A stretch of 64,000 nt of DNA. Origin: Vibrio sp. SCSIO 43137. Lineage in GTDB: Bacteria > Pseudomonadota > Gammaproteobacteria > Enterobacterales > Vibrionaceae. A model generated the notes under the pieces. It ran no database searches, was not told where the DNA came from, and saw only the letters and a program-made list of their open reading frames with translations. The stretch spans positions 1,426,001 to 1,490,000 of the forward strand of contig NZ_CP116383.1 in assembly GCF_028201475.1 (NCBI RefSeq), given 5' to 3'. Positions 21,944-30,544 of the stretch are shown here, one piece after another. Every line of letters starts with the position of its first letter. The first letter of the stretch is position 1. A program made the position numbers and the translations under genes.

Positions 21944-21970
21944 TATACCTAAGTCAGAGACTTGGGTATA
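21944..21970. repeat. Short palindrome with TATACC/GGTATA ends
   Basis: A 12-bp stem (21944-21955 with 21959-21970, one T-G mispair) and a 3-base loop, 36 bases before the start of the 125-aa gene. Its ends match those of the larger repeat at 16142-16234. The rest of 21752-22006 is AT-rich, with a second palindrome at 21768-21786 and no supported gene. Confidence 0.5.
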
Positions 21971-22006
21971 TAGGTAGTAATTACCACCATAAATGGGGAG
22001 TAGATA

Positions 22007-22384
22007 ATGGAGAAAAATGAAACCGTATCAGCTGTATTTGATTACACTTCATTTTTAGGAGCATCTTGTAAGAAAAAATGGACTTTTTTAGAGATTCTCA
22101 CCTCGATAGCACCTGTATTTAGTACGGTGTGGAAAGATAGTCTTAATGATTCAGCAAGACCTGAAGATAGGCTGTGGGAGCAGGCGTTTAACACCCTTTC
22201 AGCTCAAAACAGTGATGAGAGTAATCTTATCCGGCTGGTAAAGCTGGCCAAAATAGAAGGTATTGGTGAGTTAAAGCTGATGATGCCTTACGAACTGGAT
22301 CAGCAGCAACTAGAGTTAATATCAGAGAAAACCAACGCAAAAATACTTCATGTTGATAAGGATGAGTTTGTTATTGGTTTATAA
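22007..22384 (+). CDS. Hypothetical protein, 125 aa
   Basis: Not recognised. The protein is soluble-looking and acidic, with no signal peptide or clear membrane segment and a single Cys (residue 16). It has a mixed helix/strand pattern; the last third (LKLMMPYELDQQQLELISEKTNAKILHVDKDEFVIGL) looks like an alpha/beta unit. The start at 22007 is supported by GGGGAGTAG just upstream and the gene ends at a clear terminator, so it is probably real. It stands alone between hrpB and the binding-protein pair, in a lower-GC stretch with palindromes upstream. No function is proposed. Confidence 0.7.
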   Translation: MEKNETVSAVFDYTSFLGASCKKKWTFLEILTSIAPVFSTVWKDSLNDSARPEDRLWEQAFNTLSAQNSDESNLIRLVKLAKIEGIGELKLMMPYELDQQQLELISEKTNAKILHVDKDEFVIGL

Positions 22385-22408
22385 CCAATAGTTATGATGG
22401 TTATGGTT

Positions 22409-22440
22409 AAATCGCAGTGAAAACTGCGATTTATTACTTT
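22409..22440 (+). terminator. Terminator after the 125-aa gene
   Basis: Ten-bp stem AAATCGCAGT/ACTGCGATTT with GAAA tetraloop, then ATTACTTT. It begins 25 bases after the stop. Confidence 0.75.
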
Positions 22441-22542
22441 CTGTGCGTTATTAAGTCGCAATTCGCCTATCTTTTTCTAGTCTTATAAGAAGTTGATGAT
22501 ATATTTCTTTTTTGTTACTAAATGTGTCTAAGAGATTGACTA

Positions 22543-24252
22543 TTGGCCAAGATTCGTACCTCCGTCATTCTATCTTTGCTGGTCAGCTTTTCAGCGTTCT
22601 GTGGTGAAAACCCGTTGACCGCAGAGGATCAGAAGCAGATCAACCATTGGCTTGATAACGAGTTTGTACACTCTTCTATTTCCCGTCAGGAGCAGTACAA
22701 AGAACTTGAGTGGTTTATTAATGCAGCAAAGCCGTTTAAAGGGATGACTATCCGGGTTGTCTCTGAGGATATTCAGACCCATAGATACGAGTCAGATGTA
22801 CTGGCAAAAGCTTTTACTGAGCTAACGGGAATTCATGTTATTCAGGAAGTGACCGGAGAGGATGATCTGGTAAAAAAGCTTCAGGTTCAACTCGATACAG
22901 GTATCAACATCTATGATGCCTATGTCAATGATGCTGATTTTCTGGGAACCCATTACCGCAGCCAGAAGGTGGTGTCTCTTACAGAAAAAATGAACGGCCA
23001 ATGGCGTAACCTTACTCTTCCCACTATAGATCTTGATGATTTTATCGGTATTCAGTTTGTTACCGGCCCAGACAAAGTGATGTATCAGCTTCCCAGCCAG
23101 CAATTTGCCAATCTGTATTGGTATCGCCACGACTTGTTTTCCCGCCCTGACTTGAAACAGCAGTTTCAGCAACTCTACGGCTATGAGCTTGGTGTACCGC
23201 AAAACTGGGCAGCCTATGAGGATATTGCTGAGTTTTTTACCGAGGTGGTTCAGTATATTGATGGTGAACGGATTTGGGGGCATATGGATTATGGCCATTT
23301 TGAACCCTCCCTTGGCTGGCGCATATCTGATTCATGGCTGAGCCTTGCCGGTGTTAATGACCCTGATAACTCAGTGGGCGACTGGGGCATTCGTCTTAAT
23401 GGTTGCCATCCGGCAGGCGCAACGGTGCGCAGGGGAGGGGCTCTGGACAGTCCGGCGGCGATTTATGCCGTAGACAAGTATATCCAGTGGCTCTATCAGT
23501 ATGCTCCCCCGGAAGCAAAAGATCAGGATTTCAGCTCCTCCAGCCAGTATTTAGCCAAAGGCAATATTGCCCAGCAGATTTTCTGGTATACCGCCTTTAT
23601 TTCCGACTTAATTGATCCGGATTCGGCTGTAGTAGACAATGAAGGTAAGCCGCTGTGGCGTCTGGCTCCCTCACCTCGTGGTGCATACTGGAAAGAGGGC
23701 ATGAAGCTTGGTTATCAGGATATCGGCGGCTGGACTTTTCTGGTGTTTACTCCGGACAAAAGAAGCATGGCGGCCTGGCTTTACGCCCAGTTTACCGTGT
23801 CAAAAACCGTATCCATGCAGAAGTTTTTAACTGGTTTTACCCCAATCCGACAGTCTGATATTAATTCAAAATATCTGCAAAAAAGGGCCTCTGAGTGGGG
23901 CGGATTACTAAAGTTCTATGGCAGTAATGCCCGTAATTACTGGACACCAACCGGCTTTAGTGTGCCTAACTATGCGGAACTGGCGAGTGCATGGTGGCAA
24001 CATATAGGGCCCGCAGTCAAACTAGAGAAGAGTGTAGAGCAGAGCATGGGGGATTTGGCTGCAGAGATGGAACGCAGATTAATAAAAATTGGCAACCGGG
24101 CCGATATTCGCTGCGAACCGCGCCTGAATGAGCCCCGCAAGCAAGATTACTGGCTAAATAGAAAAGGAGCCCCGTGGAAGGCGCTTTCCGTGGAAGATAA
24201 GCCGCAAACACTGACATTTGAAGAGTCGTTTCAATTATGGTTATCAGACTAA
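22543..24252 (+). CDS. Orphan family-1 solute-binding protein, GlpV-like
   Basis: A 569-aa exported protein. The signal peptide is about residues 1-20 (cleavage near FSAFCG). The central and C-terminal parts carry motifs I associate with GlpV, the glycerol-binding protein of the rhizobial GlpSTPQV importer: IRLNGCHPAGATVRRGGALDSPAAIYA, GNIAQQIFWYTAF, WRLAPSPRGAYWKEGMKLGYQDIGGW, and AAWLYAQFTVSKTVS. The only usable start is TTG at 22543 (an in-frame ATG at 22522 is blocked by a stop), with AAGAGA upstream. No permease or ATPase gene lies nearby, which is unusual. The next gene overlaps its end and encodes a second binding-protein fold. It may serve a distant transporter or act as a sensor ligand-binding protein. 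Confidence 0.8.
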   Translation: MAKIRTSVILSLLVSFSAFCGENPLTAEDQKQINHWLDNEFVHSSISRQEQYKELEWFINAAKPFKGMTIRVVSEDIQTHRYESDVLAKAFTELTGIHVIQEVTGEDDLVKKLQVQLDTGINIYDAYVNDADFLGTHYRSQKVVSLTEKMNGQWRNLTLPTIDLDDFIGIQFVTGPDKVMYQLPSQQFANLYWYRHDLFSRPDLKQQFQQLYGYELGVPQNWAAYEDIAEFFTEVVQYIDGERIWGHMDYGHFEPSLGWRISDSWLSLAGVNDPDNSVGDWGIRLNGCHPAGATVRRGGALDSPAAIYAVDKYIQWLYQYAPPEAKDQDFSSSSQYLAKGNIAQQIFWYTAFISDLIDPDSAVVDNEGKPLWRLAPSPRGAYWKEGMKLGYQDIGGWTFLVFTPDKRSMAAWLYAQFTVSKTVSMQKFLTGFTPIRQSDINSKYLQKRASEWGGLLKFYGSNARNYWTPTGFSVPNYAELASAWWQHIGPAVKLEKSVEQSMGDLAAEMERRLIKIGNRADIRCEPRLNEPRKQDYWLNRKGAPWKALSVEDKPQTLTFEESFQLWLSD

Positions 24253-24956
24253 TCACATTGCTGGCATTGTCTGTTCTGCCTTCATTTAAACTGTTGGCGG
24301 AGCAGCCATTGACTCTTTTCACTTACCATTATCCCCCTTTGGTAGACGCGTCTGATCCTGAAAATATTAATGGCAGTGCATGGAATGTAGTCAGGCAACT
24401 GCTGGATAAGTCGCAAACTGAGTATCAGGTAGTGGTTAAACCCGTGATGCGAGGGTTTAGCACAGTCGTTCACAACAAAAACAGTTGTGTGTTTCCTGTT
24501 AACCGCACTCAGGAAAGGGAGTCTATGTTCTCGTGGGTCGGTCCGATAGCCATTAATCAGTACGCTTTTTACAGTGCGCCGGACAAAAAGATTCCTCTGA
24601 TAAACCTTAGTGATGCTTCTGAATACCATATCGCTACCTACCTTGGCGGAAGTATCGGCAATTATCTGAAGAAAAACGGCTTTAGCGTACGACTTACCAG
24701 AGAGATGAAACAAGGCCTGCTGATGCTGAAACATGGCCGGGTGGATTTGTGGGTGGTTAATGTTAATGCAGCAAAAAGGCTGTCAGAGCAATATGGATTT
24801 AAATTAGGTAAACCAGAGCTGGTGTTCTTTACCAGTATTAACTATATGGCCTGTCACCCGGATATTTCCGAGTCAAAACTGGAGAAGATAGACAGGGCAC
24901 TGGAGGAGATGTATATCAGCGGCGACGTTCAGCAGTTTCTGGAAATTGATCTTTAA
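24237..24956 (+). CDS. Family-3-like periplasmic binding protein
   Basis: A 239-aa exported protein, with signal peptide at about residues 1-21 (VIRLITLLALSVLPSFKLLA). The mature part has the layout of small SBP_bac_3/amino-acid-binding-like proteins: LTLFTYHYPPLVD at the start, SCVFPVNRTQERESMFSWVGPI in the middle, and LLMLKHGRVDLWVVN near the end. The ATG lies inside the last codons of the GlpV-like gene (16-base overlap), so the two are probably translated together. No transporter or membrane sensor gene is adjacent. The ligand is unknown. Confidence 0.75.
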   Translation: MVIRLITLLALSVLPSFKLLAEQPLTLFTYHYPPLVDASDPENINGSAWNVVRQLLDKSQTEYQVVVKPVMRGFSTVVHNKNSCVFPVNRTQERESMFSWVGPIAINQYAFYSAPDKKIPLINLSDASEYHIATYLGGSIGNYLKKNGFSVRLTREMKQGLLMLKHGRVDLWVVNVNAAKRLSEQYGFKLGKPELVFFTSINYMACHPDISESKLEKIDRALEEMYISGDVQQFLEIDL

Positions 24957-25070
24957 CGAGTTTGATTAAGGCAGATAAACGGCGGGGTAGAAGTTAGTTG
25001 TGCTGGCAGTTGAACAAGAAGAGTTGTTGAGCAGGCAGAAAAGGCGGTTACCTGCTCAACATTTAAAACT

Positions 25071-25517
25071 CTATCTGTTAAGTAACAGCTTTAAAGTACT
25101 TTGTTCGCTGCGTAGATCGCGGATAGTCAGGAATGCGCCACATGTCCATACAATACACGCCATAGTAAACAGCAGGCCACCATCGTTACCAATCACTTCA
25201 CCGGCACTGTTAAATTCAGGCATCACGATACCTAGTGGTGTGAACAGGTGGAAGAAAATCGCACCAGTCATAATGCCAACACTCATCAGCGCGCCCAGAC
25301 CGTGAAAACGACTAAACAGCATAAAGGCGGCAATCAGCTCGGCGAAGCCGATTAGATAACCACCGACACTGCCAAACCATGCCAGCCCTGACCATTCACC
25401 CAATGTACCGAAAATAAATTCTGTCTCATAAGAACCGGTAAATTTAAAAAACAGAGACTGAATAAAAACAAATGCAATAAATGCGGATGGTACAAATTTT
25501 AGTAGCTTAGATTTCAT
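25071..25517 (-). CDS. DoxX family membrane protein
   Basis: A 148-aa protein with four predicted membrane segments: FVPSAFIAFVFIQSLFF, the GGYLIGFAELIAAFMLF region, MSVGIMTGAIFFHLF, and GLLFTMACIVWTCGAF. This is the DoxX-like fold; functions in the family vary and none is assigned here. The start at 25517 follows AGGACTT at good spacing; the longer upstream frame is not supported. It faces the binding-protein pair and lies downstream of purC, separated by the purC terminator. Confidence 0.75.
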   Translation of the reverse strand: MKSKLLKFVPSAFIAFVFIQSLFFKFTGSYETEFIFGTLGEWSGLAWFGSVGGYLIGFAELIAAFMLFSRFHGLGALMSVGIMTGAIFFHLFTPLGIVMPEFNSAGEVIGNDGGLLFTMACIVWTCGAFLTIRDLRSEQSTLKLLLNR

Positions 25518-25717
25518 GAGAAGTCCTTTGTAATTAAGTGGCCAGTGGCGTATACCATCAAAAGACCAAAGAGGGCTGAAAAATATTTCACAAAGATATA
25601 ACTTTTTATTTAGTGGAGAAAAGGGCGATTGTAAAGTAACCACCGTTCTGTCATCAGGGAAGATTTTAAATAACAGATCGCAAAAAGTTACCGCGATTGT
25701 CATCAGACAGATATCAA

Positions 25718-25749
25718 TAAAAAAACACCGCGCCAGTGATGGCGCGGTG
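25718..25749 (-). terminator. purC terminator
   Basis: A 10-bp perfect GC-rich stem (CACCGCGCCA/TGGCGCGGTG), followed on the minus strand by seven T residues. Confidence 0.93.
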
Positions 25750-25771
25750 GAGTTCGACGAATGGGTTCAGT

Positions 25772-26878
25772 TTAGCTGACGATTAAATCGTAATCCTGTT
25801 GCAGAACCTGAATTATCTCTTGCTTAGGGTTGGCAGATAACTCAATTTTACTGCCGGTGATTTTTTCAGCGATACCTATATAAGTTTCTGAGATTTGCTG
25901 AATGGCATGAAGAGGCAACTCGTTGTCTTCTGCCAGTGCCTGACGCTCATCCATTCTACTTTTATTCAGCAGAATATCCGGGTCAGGGAAGTAGTTAAGT
26001 AGAAACTGGCGGAAGCCCTCTTTGGAATTCTCGACAATATTGCCTTTTTTATATTCTGATTCCTGCCAGATACGTGAAGAGTCGGGAGTACCAACCTCAT
26101 CCATATAGATTAATTTGCTCTGGCCGTTTTTATCTGTGACATATCCGAATTCAAATTTGGTATCAACAAAGATCTGACCTAGCTTTTCAAGGGCATTGCT
26201 AATTACCTCAAAACCATCCTTGAGCAGCTTTTCGTATAAAGCGATATCTTCGCTGCTTTGAAAATTAAAAGCGTTGTAGTTGTTTACAATATCGTCGCGG
26301 GTGATATTGACATCATCAGCCTCAGGAACGCCCGGAATACCTTTAAGTATGCCTTTGGTCGATGGTGTGAACAGAAGCTCGGCAAGGCGGCCATTCTGCG
26401 TTAGTCCTTCAGCAAGCTTGATGCCACAAAACTCACGCTCTCCGTTACTGTATGAACGCCACATCGAACCTGTGATATAGCGGCGGCAAATGGCTTCTAT
26501 CATTACCGGTCTGGCTTTCTGAACGATCCAGACAAAAGGGTGGGGAATATCGAGAATATGGCTTTCGGCCAGACCGTTCTCTTTAAACAGCCGGAACCAG
26601 TGATTAGAGATAGCATTTAGCGCCGCTCCTTTTCCCGGAACGCCTTTAAGTCCGTTTTCACCTTTCCAGATGCAATCAAATGCCGAGATACGATCACTGA
26701 TTACCATGACCGCAAGAGGGGTGTCGGCAGGAACATCATAACCTTTCTGTTTAATCAGCCTACGGCTATCTTGTTCAGTAAGCCAGTAAACGGAGCGGAC
26801 TTTACCGCTATGAACGGGCTTATCGGTGCGAATTGGAAGATCATCGTTAACGGCGAGCACTTGATCCGAAAGGTTCAT
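25772..26878 (-). CDS. purC: Phosphoribosylaminoimidazole-succinocarboxamide synthase (SAICAR synthetase), long form
   Basis: A 368-aa enzyme of purine synthesis that joins CAIR and aspartate with ATP. Motifs seen are [10 protein letters not shown] at the N-terminus, [54 protein letters not shown], and [14 protein letters not shown]...[14 protein letters not shown]. It is much longer than the roughly 237-aa E. coli enzyme and matches the long form seen in Vibrio. It has its own terminator, and a PurR operator lies about 100 bases upstream, so purine repression is expected. Confidence 0.95.
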   Translation of the reverse strand: MNLSDQVLAVNDDLPIRTDKPVHSGKVRSVYWLTEQDSRRLIKQKGYDVPADTPLAVMVISDRISAFDCIWKGENGLKGVPGKGAALNAISNHWFRLFKENGLAESHILDIPHPFVWIVQKARPVMIEAICRRYITGSMWRSYSNGEREFCGIKLAEGLTQNGRLAELLFTPSTKGILKGIPGVPEADDVNITRDDIVNNYNAFNFQSSEDIALYEKLLKDGFEVISNALEKLGQIFVDTKFEFGYVTDKNGQSKLIYMDEVGTPDSSRIWQESEYKKGNIVENSKEGFRQFLLNYFPDPDILLNKSRMDERQALAEDNELPLHAIQQISETYIGIAEKITGSKIELSANPKQEIIQVLQQDYDLIVS

Positions 26879-26980
26879 GTTGTATTCCCTTACTACGTAA
26901 TGATTTTAATCGACTATTTTACAGGTCAGGCTGTAGATAACTGCGAATGATACCAGAAGTTTTCAAACCTTCCAGATAAA

Positions 26981-26996
26981 AAGCAAACGATTGCGT
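26981..26996. promoter_or_regulatory. PurR operator upstream of purC
   Basis: AAGCAAACGATTGCGT; on the minus strand ACGCAATCGTTTGCTT, which fits the PurR consensus. It lies 103 bases upstream of the purC ATG. Confidence 0.75.
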
Positions 26997-27044
26997 AAGA
27001 ATTGAGTTTTAGAAAATAACAGCAGGCTTAAAGGAAGAACAGAG

Positions 27045-27074
27045 AAAAAGCCTGACTGCGGATGCAGGCAGGCT
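27045..27074 (-). terminator. Terminator after the sulA-like gene
   Basis: On the minus strand, stem AGCCTG/CAGGCT with an inner CTGC/GCAG stem, then TTTTCTC. It lies just after the stop at 27083. Confidence 0.75.
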
Positions 27075-27082
27075 GAAGTAAA

Positions 27083-27490
27083 TTAGTGCCAAAGGTGAGA
27101 AGCGCTCTGCTGTGACTCAGTGAGGAAAAAAACGTTACAGTGATAGTCGCCGGCAACAGAAAGAACTTTGGCCTTTTCGTAATGGCTAAGAGTGCTACTG
27201 GCAACAACGGCACTTGCGGTACCAGCCTGAATTGCCTTAATAACAATCTCTGCTTCACTCAGGTGCAGTGAAGGTTTCATATGGATGACATTGCTGCAAT
27301 TAATATCGAATGAAGTTAGCTCAGTATGAGAAGGGCGGGGACAGTTTGCAGTAAACAAAATCCATTGTCTTTTATTGGATAGCTCTGCCAGTTGGCGATA
27401 AACATTGTGATCATACTGATTAGTATTCAGAGAGAAATCAGTGCTGTTATTAACCGGTAGTGCGCGTTTTTCTGTATTGATTTGAAGCAT
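27083..27490 (-). CDS. sulA: SOS-induced cell-division inhibitor SulA-like protein
   Basis: A 135-aa protein resembling SulA/RecA-fold division inhibitors that block FtsZ assembly after DNA damage: RQWILFTANCPRP near residue 43, then VIHMKPSLHLSEAEIVIKAIQAGTASAVVASSTLS, the helix-strand pattern conserved in SulA. The start at 27490 is chosen because a longer frame would place the LexA operator inside the coding region; GGGAAC precedes this ATG. The operator 20-39 bases upstream of the start strongly supports SOS control. Sequence similarity to enterobacterial SulA is modest, so the function rests on fold pattern plus LexA box. Confidence 0.75.
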   Translation of the reverse strand: MLQINTEKRALPVNNSTDFSLNTNQYDHNVYRQLAELSNKRQWILFTANCPRPSHTELTSFDINCSNVIHMKPSLHLSEAEIVIKAIQAGTASAVVASSTLSHYEKAKVLSVAGDYHCNVFFLTESQQSASHLWH

Positions 27491-27509
27491 AATACTGTTC
27501 CCATGTACA

Positions 27510-27529
27510 TACTGTATAAACAAACAGTA
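27510..27529. promoter_or_regulatory. LexA box (SOS operator) of the sulA-like gene
   Basis: TACTGTATAAACAAACAGTA, an exact TACTGT-N8-ACAGTA operator, centred about 30 bases upstream of the ATG at 27490. Confidence 0.92.
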
Positions 27530-27685
27530 CTTGTATTTCACCCATTGATCAAGTGTTTTTTGTCGGTTAATTCATCGATGTGATGAATAAACTGACAAAT
27601 TGATGCGCGAGAGCGGTTTTAACCTGTTTCTGAAAAGGAATTTTGACAGAGAGTACTTTGCTGAAGATAGAGAGTGGGCAGGATC

Positions 27686-27711
27686 AAAAAGAGTCGCTAT
27701 ACAGCGACTCT
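27686..27711 (-). terminator. Terminator after the zinc-ribbon gene
   Basis: Stem AGAGTCGCT/AGCGACTCT with a 4-base loop, followed by TTTTTGATC on the minus strand. Confidence 0.85.
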
Positions 27712-27729
27712 ATTGAAGCTAAGCTTATT

Positions 27730-27915
27730 TTATTGGTTGATATCGCTGCTTCTTCCGTTGAGTGCGAGTTCATCCCTGTTGAATAGGCGGACATCTAACC
27801 TTGCCATATCATTGCATTGAGCACATGAAAAATGGCATTTGCCGTCAACATAATCGTGACGTGTCAGTAAGCTTAGTTTGTTACACCAATCGCATACGCC
27901 TTCTTTAGTGAACAT
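27730..27915 (-). CDS. Small zinc-ribbon-like protein, 61 aa
   Basis: A 61-aa protein with five cysteines, C8-x2-C11 and C27-x3-C31-x2-C34, arranged like a metal-binding ribbon. There is no signal peptide or membrane segment, and the C-terminal half is polar (NRDELALNGRSSD). The family was not recognised. A strong terminator sits just downstream, which supports a real gene. The layout suggests a zinc-binding regulatory or accessory protein, but no partner is adjacent. Confidence 0.7.
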   Translation of the reverse strand: MFTKEGVCDWCNKLSLLTRHDYVDGKCHFSCAQCNDMARLDVRLFNRDELALNGRSSDINQ

Positions 27916-28017
27916 AACTTTTCTCCGTCAACATCGATTAATCGATTACGAGTAGGGAATCGTAATTCGGTCACGGATTATACACAAAACATCTTGGCGT
28001 GTTAATAAAATGTTATT

Positions 28018-28923
28018 TTAATTTTTACTGGTTTTTTTTAAGTGGCTAACAACAAGCTTTACCGCAGCATTCAAGCGTTTCATCTCTTCTTCGCTGCCGT
28101 TGGCATCGGGGTGGTAAACACGGCTGAGCATTTTATATCTGGCCTTTATCGCTTTTTCGCCGGGGATATCATTTGTTTTAAAGCCGAGCAGGGCACAAGC
28201 AAGGGAAAGATTATTATCTGCAGCGTTTATCTGTTTTACCTGCTGATTCTGTTTTAACTGTTGATGAGCTTTATTGATATGTAACTGAAGGGATTTAATC
28301 TTCTTTTTCTGTTGAGATATGGTCTGTTGCAGCGCGTCAGTCTGAGACTGCTTTTTAGTTCTTCTGGAACGTTTCAGGGCAACGAAAGCGACCACCATAG
28401 TGAGCAGAGTCGCGGTGATAACGGCATCCAGCCGGAATAGTTTATGAGATTCTGAGTCTGTGTTTTTCGCCGGCGGGATATCTTCACTCTGAGCGAGATC
28501 TTCATCTATCTGTTTATCCAGTGAGGCAATAGAAGAGACCTGTCTGGCGCGCTGTTGATTAAACAAGGCTTCCAATACGCGGGCATAGCCTTGTTCTGCT
28601 TCTGAGTCTCCCTGTTCTGTGGCAATTTGATACCAGTTTTCAGAGACAGTGAGTGGGTTAAGAAACTGTTCTTGTTTTGATTCATACAAGCTGGCTAACA
28701 GCGCTGCCGCTGAACTGTCACCATTAACAGCGGCTTTTGCAGCCCAATAGTGAGCCCGTTTGAACTTATTTTCCTTCTGATACTGAGTTGCCAGTTCTAT
28801 CTGGGCATCAAGCTGGTTTTGTTCTGCCCGGGCAATAAGGTCTTCACTGGGTTGTGCCATCAGTGAGCAATTGAAAATCAGGGAAAGCCAGAGAAAGCGC
28901 AGCGTTTTGTTATGACTTCCCAT
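28018..28923 (-). CDS. Membrane protein with Sel1-like repeats outside and a J domain inside
   Basis: A 301-aa protein with a clear domain order. The signal or anchor is at residues 1-23. Sel1/TPR-like repeats follow (about 25-125: DAQIELATQYQKENKFKRAHYWAAKAA...SENWYQIATEQGDSEAEQGYA), then a low-complexity linker and a membrane segment at 165-184. A basic coiled-coil stretch lies at 185-235 and a C-terminal DnaJ-like domain (240-295) has the catalytic H271-P272-D273. If the first segment is cleaved, the Sel1 repeats would be periplasmic and the J domain cytoplasmic, so it could recruit DnaK to the membrane. No full-length family was recognised. Confidence 0.8.
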   Translation of the reverse strand: MGSHNKTLRFLWLSLIFNCSLMAQPSEDLIARAEQNQLDAQIELATQYQKENKFKRAHYWAAKAAVNGDSSAAALLASLYESKQEQFLNPLTVSENWYQIATEQGDSEAEQGYARVLEALFNQQRARQVSSIASLDKQIDEDLAQSEDIPPAKNTDSESHKLFRLDAVITATLLTMVVAFVALKRSRRTKKQSQTDALQQTISQQKKKIKSLQLHINKAHQQLKQNQQVKQINAADNNLSLACALLGFKTNDIPGEKAIKARYKMLSRVYHPDANGSEEEMKRLNAAVKLVVSHLKKTSKN

Positions 28924-28968
28924 TGTTATCCTATCCTCGGTTAGTTGCTCTCGGTTTATAGCTTATGT

Positions 28969-29652
28969 TTATTTAAGCATCTTACGCGCTTGTGCACCTT
29001 CAACAGGTTTATTTACCGAGATCTTGCGCCCTTTTTTCAGGCCGACTTCGTAATCCGCGGTAATATTTTTCATCGCTTCTTTTAGCTGTTGTTTAAACGT
29101 TTCCCGGTCGATATTTTTAAACTCTTTATCAATATAGTTATTGATTTTGTTGTTAGAGTCTTCATCAGGCGCAATTTCAGGCAGCTTTTCCAGTGCTCCT
29201 TCTACCCAGCCGGAAACAAAGGAGTTAACCCTTTTCGTCACTTCAGTATTGCTGGTGCCGGAACCGGCAAAGCTATTACGGAACTGTCCCGTTTGTTCAT
29301 TCATCTCACGGTAGATAATGTCAAAGGCAAAGGCGGCGAAAATCGCTCTGTCCGCTTCACCGATAAACTCGGCGCGCTTAAGTCCTTTGTGGTTAAGCAG
29401 TACCGCTTCCACTCCAAATTTAGTATTGATACCACGAATAATTCTGAGGATGGTTGAGCTGATACTCGCCGGTAGCAGATGAGTCGACTGGGTCTTACCC
29501 ATTTTTATAAACTCAATATCGTCTTTATCCAGACCATACTTAAGCATCAGTCTGTGAGCCATTTTTATCGCCTGAGCAGCCTCATTTACGTTGGCTGAGT
29601 TACCCAGTTCAAGACATTTGGCGATTTTTTTAAGGGCTTTTTGTTTATCCAT
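28969..29652 (-). CDS. DUF2786 family protein
   Basis: A 227-aa protein whose N-terminus (MDKQKALKKIAKCLELGNSANVNEAAQAIKMAHRLMLKYGL) is the DUF2786 helical motif. The rest is a soluble alpha/beta region. Phage- and plasmid-encoded members exist, but no mobile-element genes are adjacent here. The start at 29652 follows AAGAAG and is preferred to an upstream alternative. Function is unknown. It is followed after 45 bases by the Sel1/J-domain gene, with no visible terminator between them, so the two may be cotranscribed. Confidence 0.75.
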   Translation of the reverse strand: MDKQKALKKIAKCLELGNSANVNEAAQAIKMAHRLMLKYGLDKDDIEFIKMGKTQSTHLLPASISSTILRIIRGINTKFGVEAVLLNHKGLKRAEFIGEADRAIFAAFAFDIIYREMNEQTGQFRNSFAGSGTSNTEVTKRVNSFVSGWVEGALEKLPEIAPDEDSNNKINNYIDKEFKNIDRETFKQQLKEAMKNITADYEVGLKKGRKISVNKPVEGAQARKMLK

Positions 29653-29807
29653 CGAACTTCTTATTCTGACCAATTTGGTAAAGAAAGTCGGCTATTTTAC
29701 CGATTTTTGCCTGTGAGATAAAGCAATGGCTAATAAAACCGGGCGGCTTAAACGGCTTTGACTGTTTTAATTATAAAAGATGTGAATCTATTCGGGGGCA
29801 GGAACAA

Positions 29808-29834
29808 TAAAAAGGCCACCCTTAGAGAGTGGCC
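29808..29834 (-). terminator. Terminator after the DUF3334 gene
   Basis: Stem GGCCAC/GTGGCC with a 9-base loop; the minus strand continues with TTTTTATT. Confidence 0.82.
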
Positions 29835-29863
29835 GCTTAATGATGCGATTGCGGGCTGTGGCG

Positions 29864-30544
29864 TTAAATTCCCAGCTCGTCCAGAAGATCACTGGCAAGG
29901 TCATCAGGGATATCTTTCTCTTTGGCCTGATTACTCTTGTTTTGCGCCGCTTCAATAATGGAATCCGGTGTTTCATTCTCTTCTTCAGAATCAAACTCTT
30001 CTAACTGAATAAACTCAGTTTTGTCCATCGCCAGTTCCAGATAGAAAATGTTGTTGTTTTCTGTGGTGAAGGTAACACGGCGTGCCTGAGGTCTGTCGAG
30101 GTTAGTATCGATAGAGATCATTACCTGCTTGTTGATGGCCAGCATTTTAGGCTGGTTCTGAGTAATATTAGTTTTTAACTCTTTACGGACTTTACTGGTA
30201 AAGTCACCGACCAGCTGGTTCATCAGTTCGCCCAGTACATCACCTACTTCGTCAGAAGTGTGCAGGATTGCCAGTTCCTCTTCCGGCATTCCCATATGTC
30301 TCATGTAGTTGGTGTAGATCTCTAAAGCAGCTTGTGAAGTGAAGTTAATAACAACTAAGCCGGAGAAACCGCCGTCAAACAGAACAAAACAGCCAAAGTC
30401 AGGCTTTAAGCAGGTTTTATTGATTTTCTGCACCATAGCAGAGTAAGAAACATTTGAATCTGTGGCTGATGATAAAACGCCAGATACTGACTGGCATAAT
30501 TTAAGAAGAATATCTTCTGTAGTTACTACTTTATTTTTTCTCAT
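29864..30544 (-). CDS. DUF3334 family protein, CheX-like
   Basis: A 226-aa cytoplasmic protein. The central region is the DUF3334 core: CFVLFDGGFSGLVVINFTS, then EELAILHTSDEVGDVLGELMNQLVGDFTSKVRKEL. The EVGDVLGELMNQLVGDF stretch resembles the E-x2-N motif of CheX/CheC phosphatases (ELMNQLVGDF), so a role in dephosphorylating a response regulator is possible but not shown. The tail is very acidic. The start is taken as the ATG at 30544 after CGGACT; a GTG ten codons upstream is an alternative. It is divergent from ydiJ. Confidence 0.8.
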   Translation of the reverse strand: MRKNKVVTTEDILLKLCQSVSGVLSSATDSNVSYSAMVQKINKTCLKPDFGCFVLFDGGFSGLVVINFTSQAALEIYTNYMRHMGMPEEELAILHTSDEVGDVLGELMNQLVGDFTSKVRKELKTNITQNQPKMLAINKQVMISIDTNLDRPQARRVTFTTENNNIFYLELAMDKTEFIQLEEFDSEEENETPDSIIEAAQNKSNQAKEKDIPDDLASDLLDELGI

